Positions 25,692 to 35,500 of a stretch of 64,000 nt of DNA are shown here, piece after piece. Location: NCBI GenBank assembly GCA_963668605.1, contig OY764903.1, positions 5,084,001 through 5,148,000 on the forward strand. Reading direction: 5' to 3'. How positions within the stretch are numbered: position 1 is the first letter of the stretch; the number at the start of each line of letters is the position of its first letter. Origin of the DNA: G963668605 sp963668605 (GTDB lineage Bacteria > Acidobacteriota > Terriglobia > Bryobacterales > Bryobacteraceae). Position numbers and translations under genes: made by a program. The notes beneath the pieces are model-generated. The model searched no databases. It was not told where the DNA came from and saw nothing but the letters and a program-made list of their open reading frames with translations.

Positions 25692-26799
25692 GATAGGCGG
25701 GTGTCTTGAACCCGTGGGACTTGGTGAGGGCGTCGCGGTCCGCGCGCGTTAGATCCGCCTCGACCATCTCGGAAACCATCTCCTCGAAAGTGGTCTCGCG
25801 GCTCCAACCCAACTTCAGGCGCGCTTTGGTTGCGTCGCCCCAAAGCGTCTCCACCTCGGCCGGGCGGAAATAGCGCTCGTCCACGGCGACCAGCACCTTG
25901 CCTTCGAGATGCGGGTAGAGCGGCGAGGAGATGGCGGTGCCGGTCTCCTCCACGCCCTCGCCCTTCCAGGCGATTTTGACATCGACCGTAGCGAAAGCGG
26001 TCTCGATGAAATCGCGCACCGAATGCTGCTCGCCGGTGGCGATCACAAAATCTTCAGCGGCGTCCTGTTGCAGCATCAGCCACTGTGCGCGGACGAAGTC
26101 GCGGGCGTGGCCCCAATCGCGCAGCGCGCTGAGGTTGCCGAGATAGATTCTGCTTTGCAGGCCCTTGACGATGCGCGCCACTCCGCGCGTGATTTTGCGT
26201 GTTACGAACGTCTCGCCGCGCAGCGGCGATTCATGATTGAAGAGGATGCCGTTGCAGGCGTACATGCCATACGACTCGCGATAGTTCACCGTGATCCAGT
26301 AGGCATATAGCTTCGCGACACCATATGGCGAGCGCGGATAGAACGGCGTCGTCTCCTTTTGCGGAATCTCCTGCACCTTACCGTATAGCTCCGAAGTCGA
26401 GGCCTGGTAGAAGCGGCAGGTCTTCGCCAGGCCCAGAATGCGCATGGCCTCCAGAATCCGCAGTGTGCCGGTCCCCGTCGCATTGGCCGTGTACTCCGGC
26501 GATTCGAACGAGACGGCTACATGGCTTTGCGCTGCGAGATTATAGATCTCGTCTGGTTGCACCTGCGCCACGATTCTGGTGAGGTTGGTGGCATCCGTCA
26601 TGTCGCCATAGTGCAGCCAAAGCCGGCAATCCTCTTCGTGAGGATCTTTATACAGGTGGTCGATACGCTCCGTGTTGAACATGGAGGATCGCCGCTTGAT
26701 CCCGTGGACGTGGTAACCTTTGCCGATCAACAATTCAGCCAGATAGGCTCCGTCTTGTCCCGTAATTCCGGTAATTAGTGCTACTTTTTTCTTGCCCAT
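25684..26799 (-). CDS. gmd: GDP-mannose 4,6-dehydratase
   Basis: A 371-residue SDR that dehydrates GDP-D-mannose to the 4-keto-6-deoxy intermediate. NADP-binding ITGITGQDGAYLAELL, HGIKRRSSMFNTERIDHLY, and the Ser-Tyr-Lys site in ASTSELYG and SPYGVAK are characteristic. I start at ATG 26799 (MGKKKVALITG); the frame stays open for 32 more codons upstream, but those residues have no counterpart in the family. It heads the minus-strand operon gmd-fcl-GT-GT. Confidence 0.94.
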   Translation of the reverse strand: MGKKKVALITGITGQDGAYLAELLIGKGYHVHGIKRRSSMFNTERIDHLYKDPHEEDCRLWLHYGDMTDATNLTRIVAQVQPDEIYNLAAQSHVAVSFESPEYTANATGTGTLRILEAMRILGLAKTCRFYQASTSELYGKVQEIPQKETTPFYPRSPYGVAKLYAYWITVNYRESYGMYACNGILFNHESPLRGETFVTRKITRGVARIVKGLQSRIYLGNLSALRDWGHARDFVRAQWLMLQQDAAEDFVIATGEQHSVRDFIETAFATVDVKIAWKGEGVEETGTAISSPLYPHLEGKVLVAVDERYFRPAEVETLWGDATKARLKLGWSRETTFEEMVSEMVEADLTRADRDALTKSHGFKTPAYHE

Positions 26800-26842
26800 T
26801 CGCTCATTATTCTCAATGTCTAAAACGCTGCTCCGAATATCT

Positions 26843-27664
26843 TCAATGGTAACGAAGAACGGCCGCGGCTGTCGCGCGGCGCTTCGCTTCCACAAACGCA
26901 GCGTGGTTCTCCGTCAGGTGTGCCGGGGACTTGGTGCCGGTCAGAACGATGCCGTGCAGCGGCACTTTCAAGATGAATTCCAATGCGGCGACGCGGCGTT
27001 CCTGAGCTGCCGCCGGGCCCGCTTCGTAGAGCAGTGCACCCATTGCGAACGGCCGGTTCACGGCCACGTACAGGCCTCGCGCGTGCGCAAGCGCTGCGAT
27101 TTCGAGAAATTTCGGGCTGGCCGAATTTAACGGCAATTGCATCATCTGGTACAAACCGCTCTCGCAGGCGATGCGCGCCGACTCGAGGTCGCTCACGCTC
27201 GGGCCGACCACCTTGACGCCGCACGAGCGCGCCAACTCCCACGCTCGCTCCAAGTCGCCGCTGGCGAGCACCTCGGGCGTCGGCTTATGCAGTTGGAGCA
27301 CGTCGATCGGTCCCAACAATTCGAGGCTGCGTTCGAGGCTGCGCGCCAGTGCGTCATAGCCGTGATCGACGTAGGGCTCGTTGCGTTCGAAATCCCAGTG
27401 CTCGCCGAACTTTGTCGCCACCGTCACCTCGGCCCGCTGCCGCGCATCCAAGGTTCTCAGGAAACGGCCGAAACGCTGCTCGGCGACGGCATAGGAGGCG
27501 GCGGTGTCGAAATATCGGATCCCGGATTCAAAAGCGAACTCCAGAAAACGGAGGGCCTGCTCTTCGTCCGGAACCGGCGTCGGCACGTGTCCCCAGGGCT
27601 TACCGATCTCAAGCAGTCCAAGGCCAAGCTCGACGCCATGTGAAACGTGAGATGGAGCGATCAT
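26843..27664 (-). CDS. Aldo/keto reductase
   Basis: A 273-residue TIM-barrel reductase. The catalytic tetrad is visible: Asp and Tyr in YFDTAASYAVAEQRFG, Lys in VATKFG and His in VLQLHKP. The C-terminal part (LNSASPKFLEIAALAHARGLYVAVNRPFAMGALL) fits the AKR fold. It lies 43 bp upstream of gmd on the same strand and may be part of the same unit, so a role in making a modified or reduced sugar is possible, but members of this family have wide substrate ranges and this could be unrelated metabolism. Confidence 0.82.
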   Translation of the reverse strand: MIAPSHVSHGVELGLGLLEIGKPWGHVPTPVPDEEQALRFLEFAFESGIRYFDTAASYAVAEQRFGRFLRTLDARQRAEVTVATKFGEHWDFERNEPYVDHGYDALARSLERSLELLGPIDVLQLHKPTPEVLASGDLERAWELARSCGVKVVGPSVSDLESARIACESGLYQMMQLPLNSASPKFLEIAALAHARGLYVAVNRPFAMGALLYEAGPAAAQERRVAALEFILKVPLHGIVLTGTKSPAHLTENHAAFVEAKRRATAAAVLRYH

Positions 27665-27795
27665 AATGCTTGCATCACACGTCGAGTATATCGCGCTCGG
27701 CCCAAGGCGCTGGTACGGCGAATGCCGGCAAAACCCAGCCGAGCTGACTGTGCTATCCTAACAGGAGATTGTCTCAAAGGATTAGGGTTCTGTAG

Positions 27796-28062
27796 ATGGC
27801 CAATCATTTTTCCGCCCTGAAGAGGGTACGTACAACCGAGCGCACGACTGCGTTCAACAGGCAGCGTAAGACCCGCTTGCGCAATGGCATTCGCGAAATG
27901 CGCCGCGCCCTTGAAAAGAAGGATGTTGCGACCGCGACCTCGCTGGTGCCTGCCACTTATTCGATCATCGACCGCGCTGCCAAGTGGGGCATTATCAAGA
28001 AGAACACCGCGGCCCGTTACAAATCTCGCCTCGTGGTTCGCCTCAAGAAAGTAGCTGCCTGA
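27796..28062 (+). CDS. rpsT: 30S ribosomal protein S20
   Basis: An 88-residue, very basic helical protein with the S20 pattern: MANHFSALKRVR, a TTAFNRQRKTRLRNGIR segment, a SIIDRAAKWGIIKKNTAARYKSRL core and a short basic tail. It binds the 5' domain of 16S rRNA during small-subunit assembly. It stands alone on the plus strand, facing holA, with a strong palindromic hairpin between their ends. Confidence 0.96.
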   Translation: MANHFSALKRVRTTERTTAFNRQRKTRLRNGIREMRRALEKKDVATATSLVPATYSIIDRAAKWGIIKKNTAARYKSRLVVRLKKVAA

Positions 28063-28077
28063 GCCGCGTTTGAAATT

Positions 28078-28099
28078 TCGCGGCCCGCCCGGGCCGCGA
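28078..28099. terminator. Strong hairpin between convergent rpsT and holA
   Basis: TCGCGGCCCG (28078-28087) and CGGGCCGCGA (28090-28099) form a perfect inverted repeat with a 2-nt centre, effectively a 9-bp GC-rich stem with a 4-nt loop. It starts 16 nt after the rpsT stop and ends 18 nt before the holA stop, so it can serve both genes. There is no clear T-run on either side. Confidence 0.6.
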
Positions 28100-28116
28100 G
28101 AGGGATGTCTGGTTCT

Positions 28117-29187
28117 TCACTTCGTCAATTTCAGGACGAAGGCTTCCATCACAACACGGTCATCGGGACGCGTGTCTCTCAAGGCTTTGTCTGCTTCATA
28201 AATCAATGGAATCGCGCGCTGTAACCGTTCTTTCGGAAACGCCGAAGCGGTCTGCCAGATCTGTTCGGCACGCGCGCGCCAGATAGCTACACCCTGTTTG
28301 CGGAAGTAGCTCTCCACCTGCATCGCACTGGTAAGATTGGCCTCCCGCGCTACCAAGGCCATGCGGCATTGCGTCGCGAGGAAGGCGAGCGCCAGGGGCA
28401 GATACTCACCGTCGCGAATCAGCATATCCAGAATCTTCAGCGACCCCATGCGGTCACGGCGCCCCAACGCCGCCACGAGCGCAAAGATATTGGAAGCGCG
28501 CGCGTCGGGAACGAGCGTCATCAAGTCGTCTTCCGTCACCGGGCGCGCTCCGCCGGTGTAAAGACTGAGCTTTTCGATCTCCGTCGCAACCCGCGCCACG
28601 TCGCCGGCGACGGCTTCCACCAGCAGGTCCAACTCCGTTGCACCAATCTTCAAACCGGCTTCCCGTGCCAGCACGTTGGCCATCTGCCGGGCGGAAGCGG
28701 TATCGAAGCGGGCGAATTCCACTTGTGCACGGACGGGCGCGTAGAACTTGCGCACACGTTCCGCCTTGGCCTTGTCCTCACCCTCAAAACCATATCGGCT
28801 GCAATCGAAGACCACCACAACGCCGGGTAGGGGATTCGCGAGATAGCTCTCTATTGTCGTTGCGCCACCCTTGCCAGCGCCATCCTCGTCCTCGGAATCA
28901 GCCGCCACGGCGCGTCCGCGTGGAAGCGCGACTTCGGCGGAAGAAACCCAAATCACGCGGGCGCTGGCGAACAGCGAGAAGGAGCGCGCGTCGTCCATCA
29001 CCTCCGCCAGCGCCACCTCCGTCAGATCGTGGCGCGTCAGCCCGCTTTCGCGCTCGCCGGGCGGGAGTGACGCTTCGAGCAACGCCTGGCGGCACTGCTC
29101 CCGGACGTACATCTCCGGCCCAATAAACAGGTACGCCGGAGAGATCTTCTTTTTTTCGACCTGTTCGAGAAACTGGTGCGGCGTCAT
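28117..29187 (-). CDS. holA: DNA polymerase III subunit delta
   Basis: A 356-residue clamp-loader subunit that opens the beta sliding clamp. The opening PHQFLEQVEKKKISPAYLFIGPEMYVREQCRQAL is diagnostic, and VVVFDCSRYGFEGEDKAKAERVRKFYAP, an EAVAGDVARVATEIEKLSLY segment and LVPDARASNIFALVAALGRRD follow in the usual order. Full length. It starts 3 bp after the lptE stop, the same neighbour order found in many bacteria. Confidence 0.92.
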   Translation of the reverse strand: MTPHQFLEQVEKKKISPAYLFIGPEMYVREQCRQALLEASLPPGERESGLTRHDLTEVALAEVMDDARSFSLFASARVIWVSSAEVALPRGRAVAADSEDEDGAGKGGATTIESYLANPLPGVVVVFDCSRYGFEGEDKAKAERVRKFYAPVRAQVEFARFDTASARQMANVLAREAGLKIGATELDLLVEAVAGDVARVATEIEKLSLYTGGARPVTEDDLMTLVPDARASNIFALVAALGRRDRMGSLKILDMLIRDGEYLPLALAFLATQCRMALVAREANLTSAMQVESYFRKQGVAIWRARAEQIWQTASAFPKERLQRAIPLIYEADKALRDTRPDDRVVMEAFVLKLTK

Positions 29188-29190
29188 CGT

Positions 29191-29718
29191 TTAGAAGGAG
29201 GACAAGATTGCGCTGACCACGCCGCGCGCGACGTCGCGGCTTACGCGCTCCAGCGCGGTGTCGCTCTCGTCCATGAAGGCTAGCGGATTCGTCGAGATCT
29301 CGTAGTGTTCACGCACATCCATGCTGGGCCGTTGGAGAATCACCGCGCCCGTGGCGCGATCTCGCAAGGTGAGCGAGAGCGTGACATTCGCCTGCACTCC
29401 GCTGGCGCGCCCGGTCTGTTGGTCGAACACAGTGGGATACGAAGCGTAGTTGATCAGGACGCCTTCCAGTACAGCGTCGGCGGCGTTTGGATCGGCGACA
29501 ATCCTGTAACGCGTGCGTGCGATGAACTCGCGGGTGACCGCACCGGCCAATTGATTCGCCAACTTGTAGCGCGTCGTATTGTTCGCGAAGGCAGGGACAG
29601 CGATCGTCTTGACGCTCTTCGGAACCAGGTTCACATGGCCGGCTGTGTGGTAGCCGCAACCCGCCAGCACCGTAAGCAAGCAGAGGCATTGCACGAGTGT
29701 CGTGCGCGAATAATGCAT
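29191..29718 (-). CDS. lptE: LPS-assembly lipoprotein LptE
   Basis: A 175-residue lipoprotein. I start at ATG 29718 because it gives a signal peptide with the lipobox LTVLAGC (Cys near residue 20); an open frame continues upstream only through the hairpin array. The mature region GYHTAGH, VKTIAVPAFANNTTRYKLANQLAGAVTREFI and TRYRIV...DAVLEGVLINYA follow the LptE/RlpB pattern. LptE plugs the LptD barrel and helps place LPS in the outer membrane. It is followed immediately by holA. Confidence 0.87.
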   Translation of the reverse strand: MHYSRTTLVQCLCLLTVLAGCGYHTAGHVNLVPKSVKTIAVPAFANNTTRYKLANQLAGAVTREFIARTRYRIVADPNAADAVLEGVLINYASYPTVFDQQTGRASGVQANVTLSLTLRDRATGAVILQRPSMDVREHYEISTNPLAFMDESDTALERVSRDVARGVVSAILSSF

Positions 29719-29738
29719 GTTGCGCCGAGTTGCGAGGG

Positions 29739-29818
29739 GCGGCTCCCCTGAGCCGCAACCCGACCCCCAGGTCGGGTCTGGCCGGGTCAGGGGACCCGGC
29801 GCGGTCCAGAGGGACCGC
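29739..29818. repeat. Array of four tandem tetraloop hairpins
   Basis: Four perfect inverted repeats follow each other with gaps of 1, 3 and 0 nt: 29739-29756 (7-bp stem, loop CCCT), 29758-29777 (8-bp stem, loop CCCA), 29781-29800 (8-bp stem, loop AGGG) and 29801-29818 (7-bp stem, loop AGAG). Every stem is 7-8 bp and every loop exactly 4 nt. The block fills the 134-bp gap between the dehydrogenase-like gene and lptE. It resembles repetitive extragenic palindromes or a processed intercistronic RNA. Confidence 0.75.
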
Positions 29819-29852
29819 CCGCCATAAACCACAGACTTGTCGACGTAGTACA

Positions 29853-30860
29853 CTAGCGGCACTCCAGGATCCCGGCTGCTGCCATGATCGCGTTCTCCGC
29901 CGCGATCCGTAGATTGTCGACGACGCCCCAAATCCAGCAGGCACGGGCGTCGTTGTCGTCGCGTTCGACGGAGACGGTCAGTCCGCCCTCTCCTGCCACG
30001 CCCACGTTCGTGGGAGGCTCGTCTTGCGGGCCGCGCACTTCGATCTGGGCGCAGGCCAGCGCCTCTCTAATCGCGTGCGGATCAGCTGCGGATTCGAATT
30101 CGACCCAGATTGAGAGGCTGTAGCCATGAAATACCGGCGCTTGCACGAGCCGCAGCGAGGGCATCGGTGTCCTCGCGCCGCACTTCGCCAGCAGCGTGGC
30201 CAGATGGCGTTCGATGCGGTGCTCATATTGTTCTAGCGGCGGCTTGGCCTGCGTACCAAAACGCGGCAATAGGTTGAAGGCAAGTTGCGCATCGAAGACG
30301 TCCGTCGGCAGCTTGTGAAACGACAGCAGGTTGACCGTCTGCTTCTGCAATTCCTCCAAACCTTGCCGGCCGCGCTCGCTAGCCGGCTCAAAAACCTGCA
30401 CGACCGAGCGGCGCATAGGGAAGGCCGCGTGGAGACGGCGCAGCAAAAACGCCAATGCAATCGCCGCGGGTTGCGCGATGACATGTACCGCACCGGTGGG
30501 AGTCTCATCGCCTTCGTCTTCGACGAGCGGAGCACGCAGGCGCGCTTGCGGACGCTCCTCGAGGGCAAAGGTCAGGTCGATGATCGCGGGCACGGGGTCG
30601 AGCGCCGACAGGAGTCCGAACGCCTTGCCCGCAGCCGCTGGGCTGCCCGCGAGAATAGCGATGCTCGTGTCCTGCAAGTGTTCGGTTTCGAGTGGCGTGA
30701 TCAGAACAGGCTCGTCTTCACCGTGAGCGATGACGCTGCCTTCCGATTCCGCGCCCACGAGTTTCAAACGGCTGTCCAGCCGCGAGCCCGAAAACGCGTC
30801 GCGCAGTTCCCTCCCCAAGAGCGACTCGCTGCCAATCAGAACAATTTGTTGGTCAGGCAT
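29853..30860 (-). CDS. Aspartate-semialdehyde dehydrogenase-like protein without catalytic Cys
   Basis: A 335-residue protein with the two-domain layout of Asd: an N-terminal nucleotide-binding-like region (IVLIGSESLLGRELRDAF; the usual GATG-x-VG is altered), the Asd/ArgC dimerisation-like middle (SFHKLPTDVFDAQLAFNLLPRFG) and the ending WGVVDNLRIAAENAI. At the expected NPxC active site the sequence is QPAA (residues 130-133), so the cysteine and asparagine are both missing. It therefore resembles the USG-1-like group of non-catalytic homologues. I start at ATG 30860, which overlaps the pssA stop by 8 bp. Actual role unknown. Confidence 0.8.
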   Translation of the reverse strand: MPDQQIVLIGSESLLGRELRDAFSGSRLDSRLKLVGAESEGSVIAHGEDEPVLITPLETEHLQDTSIAILAGSPAAAGKAFGLLSALDPVPAIIDLTFALEERPQARLRAPLVEDEGDETPTGAVHVIAQPAAIALAFLLRRLHAAFPMRRSVVQVFEPASERGRQGLEELQKQTVNLLSFHKLPTDVFDAQLAFNLLPRFGTQAKPPLEQYEHRIERHLATLLAKCGARTPMPSLRLVQAPVFHGYSLSIWVEFESAADPHAIREALACAQIEVRGPQDEPPTNVGVAGEGGLTVSVERDDNDARACWIWGVVDNLRIAAENAIMAAAGILECR

Positions 30861-31746
30861 CCGCGCTCCCAGGCTGTTCTGAGCCATGCTGAGGCGTCCG
30901 GCGAAGCCGGCGCCGGAGCGACCCACCGATTCCAACTAGTACACCGCTCGATGTATATATGGTCGCCATAAGCAACAGGGCGGTCTGCGAACTCGTGTAG
31001 ATCAGGTAGATCACGGCGCCGGTCAGAACAACGCTGATGGGAGCGCGCGTATGCAGCAAATTCAGATCCTTGAAGCTACGGTAGCGCCACGTGCTGACCA
31101 TCAGAAACGCCAGTGCGGCCAGCAGCAGTAACCAGCAGACAGCCAGAGGCCACTGCCGGATCGGCGTACCGCCCAGCGCGTAGACCACCGAAGCCACCAT
31201 GCCGGCAGCTGCGGGAATCGGCAGACCGACGAAGTACTTGCGGTCGGGCCGGCCCGGATTCCGCGGGATCGGATTGACCTGCACATTAAAGCGAGCCAAG
31301 CGCGCCGCGCCGCACAACAGAAACATGAAGCCCACAAAATAGGCAGCGCGCATCACGATCACGCGCACGCCATCGTCAGGCCAGGTTTGAATGAACTGGA
31401 AGCCCCAGGTGAAACCAAGCACGCTGGGCGCCATGCCGAACGTGATCACGTCGGCGAGCGAGTCCATTTCACGGCCAAATTCACTCACCGTGTTCGTTAT
31501 GCGCGCGATACGTCCGTCCAGGCCGTCGACGAGAAACGCAATCCCGATAGCAAGAGCCGCCGCCTCGAACGCGGCGTTTGGTCCCCAGGGTAGACGCGAC
31601 CCTTCAAACGTTTTCAGGATCGCCAGGAAGCCGAGAAAAATGTTGCCCGCTGTGAACAGCGTCGGCAACGCGTAGGCCGCTTTGCGCGGGCGCCGGTCCG
31701 GAGAGTGCGGATCGATCAGGCGTTCAGAAAGGTTCAGGTGCCCCAT
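30853..31746 (-). CDS. pssA: CDP-diacylglycerol--serine O-phosphatidyltransferase
   Basis: A 297-residue polytopic membrane enzyme making phosphatidylserine from CDP-diacylglycerol and serine. The CDP-alcohol phosphotransferase motif is seen as DGLDGRIARITN...FGREMDSLADVITFG (about residues 73-102), the form typical of PssA. Eight or so hydrophobic segments follow. Its start lies 1 bp after the psd stop and its stop overlaps the next gene by 8 bp, so the three form one unit. The last 30 residues are basic and low in hydrophobicity. Confidence 0.92.
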   Translation of the reverse strand: MGHLNLSERLIDPHSPDRRPRKAAYALPTLFTAGNIFLGFLAILKTFEGSRLPWGPNAAFEAAALAIGIAFLVDGLDGRIARITNTVSEFGREMDSLADVITFGMAPSVLGFTWGFQFIQTWPDDGVRVIVMRAAYFVGFMFLLCGAARLARFNVQVNPIPRNPGRPDRKYFVGLPIPAAAGMVASVVYALGGTPIRQWPLAVCWLLLLAALAFLMVSTWRYRSFKDLNLLHTRAPISVVLTGAVIYLIYTSSQTALLLMATIYTSSGVLVGIGGSLRRRLRRTPQHGSEQPGSADA

Positions 31747-31747
31747 G

Positions 31748-32356
31748 TCAATGCCCGGCGCGCCGGGCGATAATGCTCGATCCGGCCGAAACGCGCTGCC
31801 CTTCCGCTACGGCGACCTGCCATTCGGGCCCCAGCAGGACATCCATCCGCGAACCAAACTTAATTAAGCCGACGCGCTCGCCCTTTTGCACGCTATCGCC
31901 CACCTTCTTCCAGCAAACGATACGGCGCGCAATCAAACCGGCGATCTGGCTGAAGATTACCTTTGTGCCGCCCTCGCCTTCGACCATAAACGTGTTCATC
32001 TCATTCTCGGCCGATGCCTCTTCCTTACTCGCGACCAGAAATTTCCCGCGCCTGTAAGTGATGTTTGTGATCGTGCCGGCGATCGGCGTACGGTTCACAT
32101 GCACATCGAAAACATTCAAGAAAATGCTGATTCTGGTCTGGTCAGCGGATTCTCTCCGGATTGCGACGACTTTGCCGTCAGCAGGAGAAACGACCACGTC
32201 GCCCAGTGGAATCTCGCGCTCTGGATTGCGAAAAAAGTAGAGGCAGAATACGGCGAGCAGGAAGAACGGGGCACTCCACGCAGACCCTAGCAGGAAGGCG
32301 GCAATGAGGCCGCCCGCGATCAGTCCGAGGGCGTAATAGATTCCGTCAGCGACCAT
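31748..32356 (-). CDS. psd: Phosphatidylserine decarboxylase
   Basis: A 202-residue short-form decarboxylase converting phosphatidylserine to phosphatidylethanolamine. Two N-terminal hydrophobic segments anchor it; VVVSPADGKVVAI (about 54-66), FLNVFDVHVNRTPIAG (about 78-93) and the self-cleavage site FGSRMDVLL (about 166-174; the Gly-Ser bond gives the pyruvoyl group) are all present. GGGAG lies 8 nt before the ATG. Together with pssA it forms the complete route to phosphatidylethanolamine. Confidence 0.92.
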   Translation of the reverse strand: MVADGIYYALGLIAGGLIAAFLLGSAWSAPFFLLAVFCLYFFRNPEREIPLGDVVVSPADGKVVAIRRESADQTRISIFLNVFDVHVNRTPIAGTITNITYRRGKFLVASKEEASAENEMNTFMVEGEGGTKVIFSQIAGLIARRIVCWKKVGDSVQKGERVGLIKFGSRMDVLLGPEWQVAVAEGQRVSAGSSIIARRAGH

Positions 32357-32488
32357 GTGCGTTCTCCCTTATTGTCGCATGCGCGCTGGCGCGTTCGATG
32401 AGGCTTGGGTGGATTCGCGCGGCGCCATATGGAGTAAAACGGAGCGCCGTTGGGCGCAGGCGCGGTTGGAGGGCTTCACTCTTTGGAT

Positions 32489-32520
32489 CGGGTCCAGCAA
32501 CATTTGCGTTGCCGGACCCG
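32489..32520 (-). terminator. Hairpin after the 1151-residue secreted protein
   Basis: CGGGTCC-A-GCAAC (32489-32501) pairs with GTTGC-C-GGACCCG (32508-32520), giving a 12-bp stem with one mismatch and a 6-nt loop. It lies just beyond the stop of the minus-strand gene at 32534 and before psd. No T-run follows on either strand. Confidence 0.5.
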
Positions 32521-32533
32521 ACTGCTGTAACCA

Positions 32534-35500
32534 CTACTGAATAGCTGCGATTTTGGTGTCGTTGCTGTACACGCGCCGTCCATCTGGCCCGTCCACACCG
32601 ATCACGAGCGGGACGTTGAGGCCCTGCGCCGTGTTTGAGTTCAGCTCGAAGCTGATCTCGTAGATGCCGACCATCGTGTCGGAGAGAGTCGTCGTGGGAA
32701 GCGCATCGATGCCCTCGCTATTCACGCCGACGGTAACGGATGCGATCAGGTTCTGGTTGGGTACGCCGACCCGGTTTGTGCCGGTATTCGGCGTAGTCTG
32801 ACCGAGGCCGGTGGCGTACATCTTCAACTTCTCGCCGCGGCGGGCCGGATTCTCCGGCGTTGCGAAACTGCCATCCGCTTTCAGCACGATGGCATAACGC
32901 CGGCCGGCTGCATCCGTGGTTTCAAAGAGGCCGGGGCTTAGCGCTTGAACCGCAACATTGTTGATCGTGCTGGAACCACCGCTGACGCGGACGGTGATGG
33001 AAGTGAGCGAAGACGCCGGCAGTTCCCAGGGAACCTGGATGCTGACCGATTCCTGGCCGTTGATGTTGGCGACCGAAAGGATCGGTGCGGCCGTGCTGCC
33101 GAACAGCACTTCCACGTCGTTCAGTTTGGTGGGCAGGGGTCCGATGCCGATCGAGTTGGCCACAATCGCGCCCTTCAGACTCGACGCAATGCCGGCTCCA
33201 TAAATGGTCATGAGGGTGCCAGGCGCGATGCCGCGCTGGAAGCTGGCCGCATTGAGGATCTGGGCCTGATCGAGGACCGGACCGGGTAGCCGCGAATTGA
33301 GATTGAAGCGCACCGGCGACAGGCCGGAAAGTGAGGCCTGAATCGCGATCGCTCCCGCGCTCGAACCCGCAGTCACGAACATCGACGCGAGACCGTTAGC
33401 GTCCGTCCTTGCGGTCGGACCGCCCAGGACTGCCGTGCCGCCCAGGACATCGAAGCGAACATCGATGTTCGCAAGACCCTTGCCCTGCGGATCGGTGACC
33501 TTTACAACGAGTGGCTGAGCGAAGGCCTTGTTGATCTCCGCGAGTTGTCCGTCGCCGGAAACATAAGCCATCCCTGAGATGGTCACCTTTACCGTTAGAT
33601 TGAAGGTCACGCTAGCGCTGCCGGCTCGCAGAATGACCTGCGCGGTACCAGGCGTCGTGCCGAGCGTCGCGAGAGCGGAGACGCGGCCGAGATTATCCGA
33701 TGTGCTGACGACGTTCGACAGGGTCACGGAGCCGGCCACCGGGACTTCCCAAGTGACATTGCCGCCGGTGATCGTGTTGCCGAAACTGTCGGTGACTTCC
33801 GCGGCGAGCGCGATGGGCAGTCTCGCTCCGGCGACACCTTCCTGGTTGTTGCCCTGAACATTCTTGAACCCGCCCGGATCGCCCGCAGTCACTACCAGAG
33901 TGACGGGCGTGTCGATCACCGAACCGGTTCGAATGGTAATGCTGCGAGTTCCAACGACGCCGGTTACGGCCAGATCGCAGGACGCCATGCCGTTGCTATC
34001 GGTGAGCACGGTGCCCGTTGTGCACAGGCTAGCCGGAGCCGTAGTGGAGGTCACGGAAGCATCGAATACGCGAATACCGACGCCGGGCAGGGGCGATGTT
34101 CCATTGGCCGAGATCTGGAGTTGGATCGCTCCGGGAATCGTCACGCCGACTTTACCGACGATTCTCTGGTCGCCAGGTTTGATCAGGTTCACACCGATGA
34201 AGCCCTGCGTTCCGCCGGGTTGGCTGGCGAGCGTGAGAACCGTGAAGTTAACGCTCTGCGCTCCCGTGGAGGCTACAATTGTGGAACGACCGTAGGGTTG
34301 CAGGAAGCCGCCGCCTGCCACACTGCTCGAAATGAAATTGGCTTCGGCGATCCCGTTCGTGTCCGTCGTGCTGGAGGAGCGGTCAAGATAGCCCGAAGTG
34401 GCTAGCTGGTCATTTACGGCCCAACTAACCCCGACGCCTACGACCGGGTTTCCAGATGCATCGACGATGCGGACTTTCATGGATTCCTGAGAGGCAGTGC
34501 TAGAGAACTCGGTCAACACTTGGCCGTTTCCTGCGTAGATCTGGAGACCAGAGGTCGGATTCACGCCTCCGCTGCCGCCGACTGTAATCTGGAAAGCAGC
34601 CGAGAGTACCGAATTTTCCACGGAGGCCACGACTGTAAACTGGCCGGCGGTTACGGGCACCACCACGGAAGTTCCAGTCACGCCGTCGATGCCGGTCAGG
34701 GAAGAAGACGTCTGTATGCTCACTCCGGAGGTCGCGGTGGAGAAATTGACGCGGGTGTTATAGATTGGACGCCCGACGTAATCCGTAACCCTCACCATCA
34801 GTGGTAGGCTGAGTCCGCCGGCGGCTACGATTTGCGAGTTGTTGTACTGGAGCAGCGCCGACGCCGCGCCAGGGTTTCCCGGCGCCGCGAACGAGAGATC
34901 GCCCGCAGTGTTGCCGGCTATGCCGATGGTTCCTGAGACTTGCGTGCTGCTGAGTTCAATTCTGCTCACGGTTGAACTGGACGACACAAACATGAAGCGC
35001 GGTTGGGGCGCTTCATAGGACATAGCAATGTCGCGAACCGTGGCGTACGATCCAATGCCACTGAACGTCGCTTCCTGGATATTACCCAGGTTGGAGAAAT
35101 TCAACTGATACAGCTTCTGATTCTGCGATGCGATGGCGAAGAAGCGGTTGTTGTCGGCAACGAGCGCTTTGGTAAACGAGAGGTTGACCACCGGAACCGC
35201 TCCAAAGAGGTTGCGGTTGACCAGATCGAGTACGTAGATCGAGCCTGTGCTCGAGCCGGAAATTCCTTGATTCACGGCGACCGCCTTGGTCGCATCCGGC
35301 GTGAACGAGAGCTTTCCGGGCAGACCGTTCAGGCTATACTGGCCGCGCAGCAACAGGTCCTGCCTGTTCGCGTCGTATTGATATTCGTATACCGATTGCT
35401 GGGCGCTCACATATACCAGACCGTTTGGCCCGGTGGTGACTGCCGTCGACGTGCCCGGAATCGAAATGGAGGTGCCTATGATGGTGTTGGTTACCAGATC

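Noticed and set aside
29719..29931. N-terminal extension of LptE through the hairpin array
   Set aside because: The added residues are Pro/Gly/Arg-rich and would put the lipobox 90 residues from the start; ATG 29718 gives a normal lipoprotein signal.
30950..30958. GATGTATATATG resembling the IS-associated GTATATAC text
   Set aside because: It lies inside the pssA frame and shares only a short A/T-rich core; no sign of an insertion.
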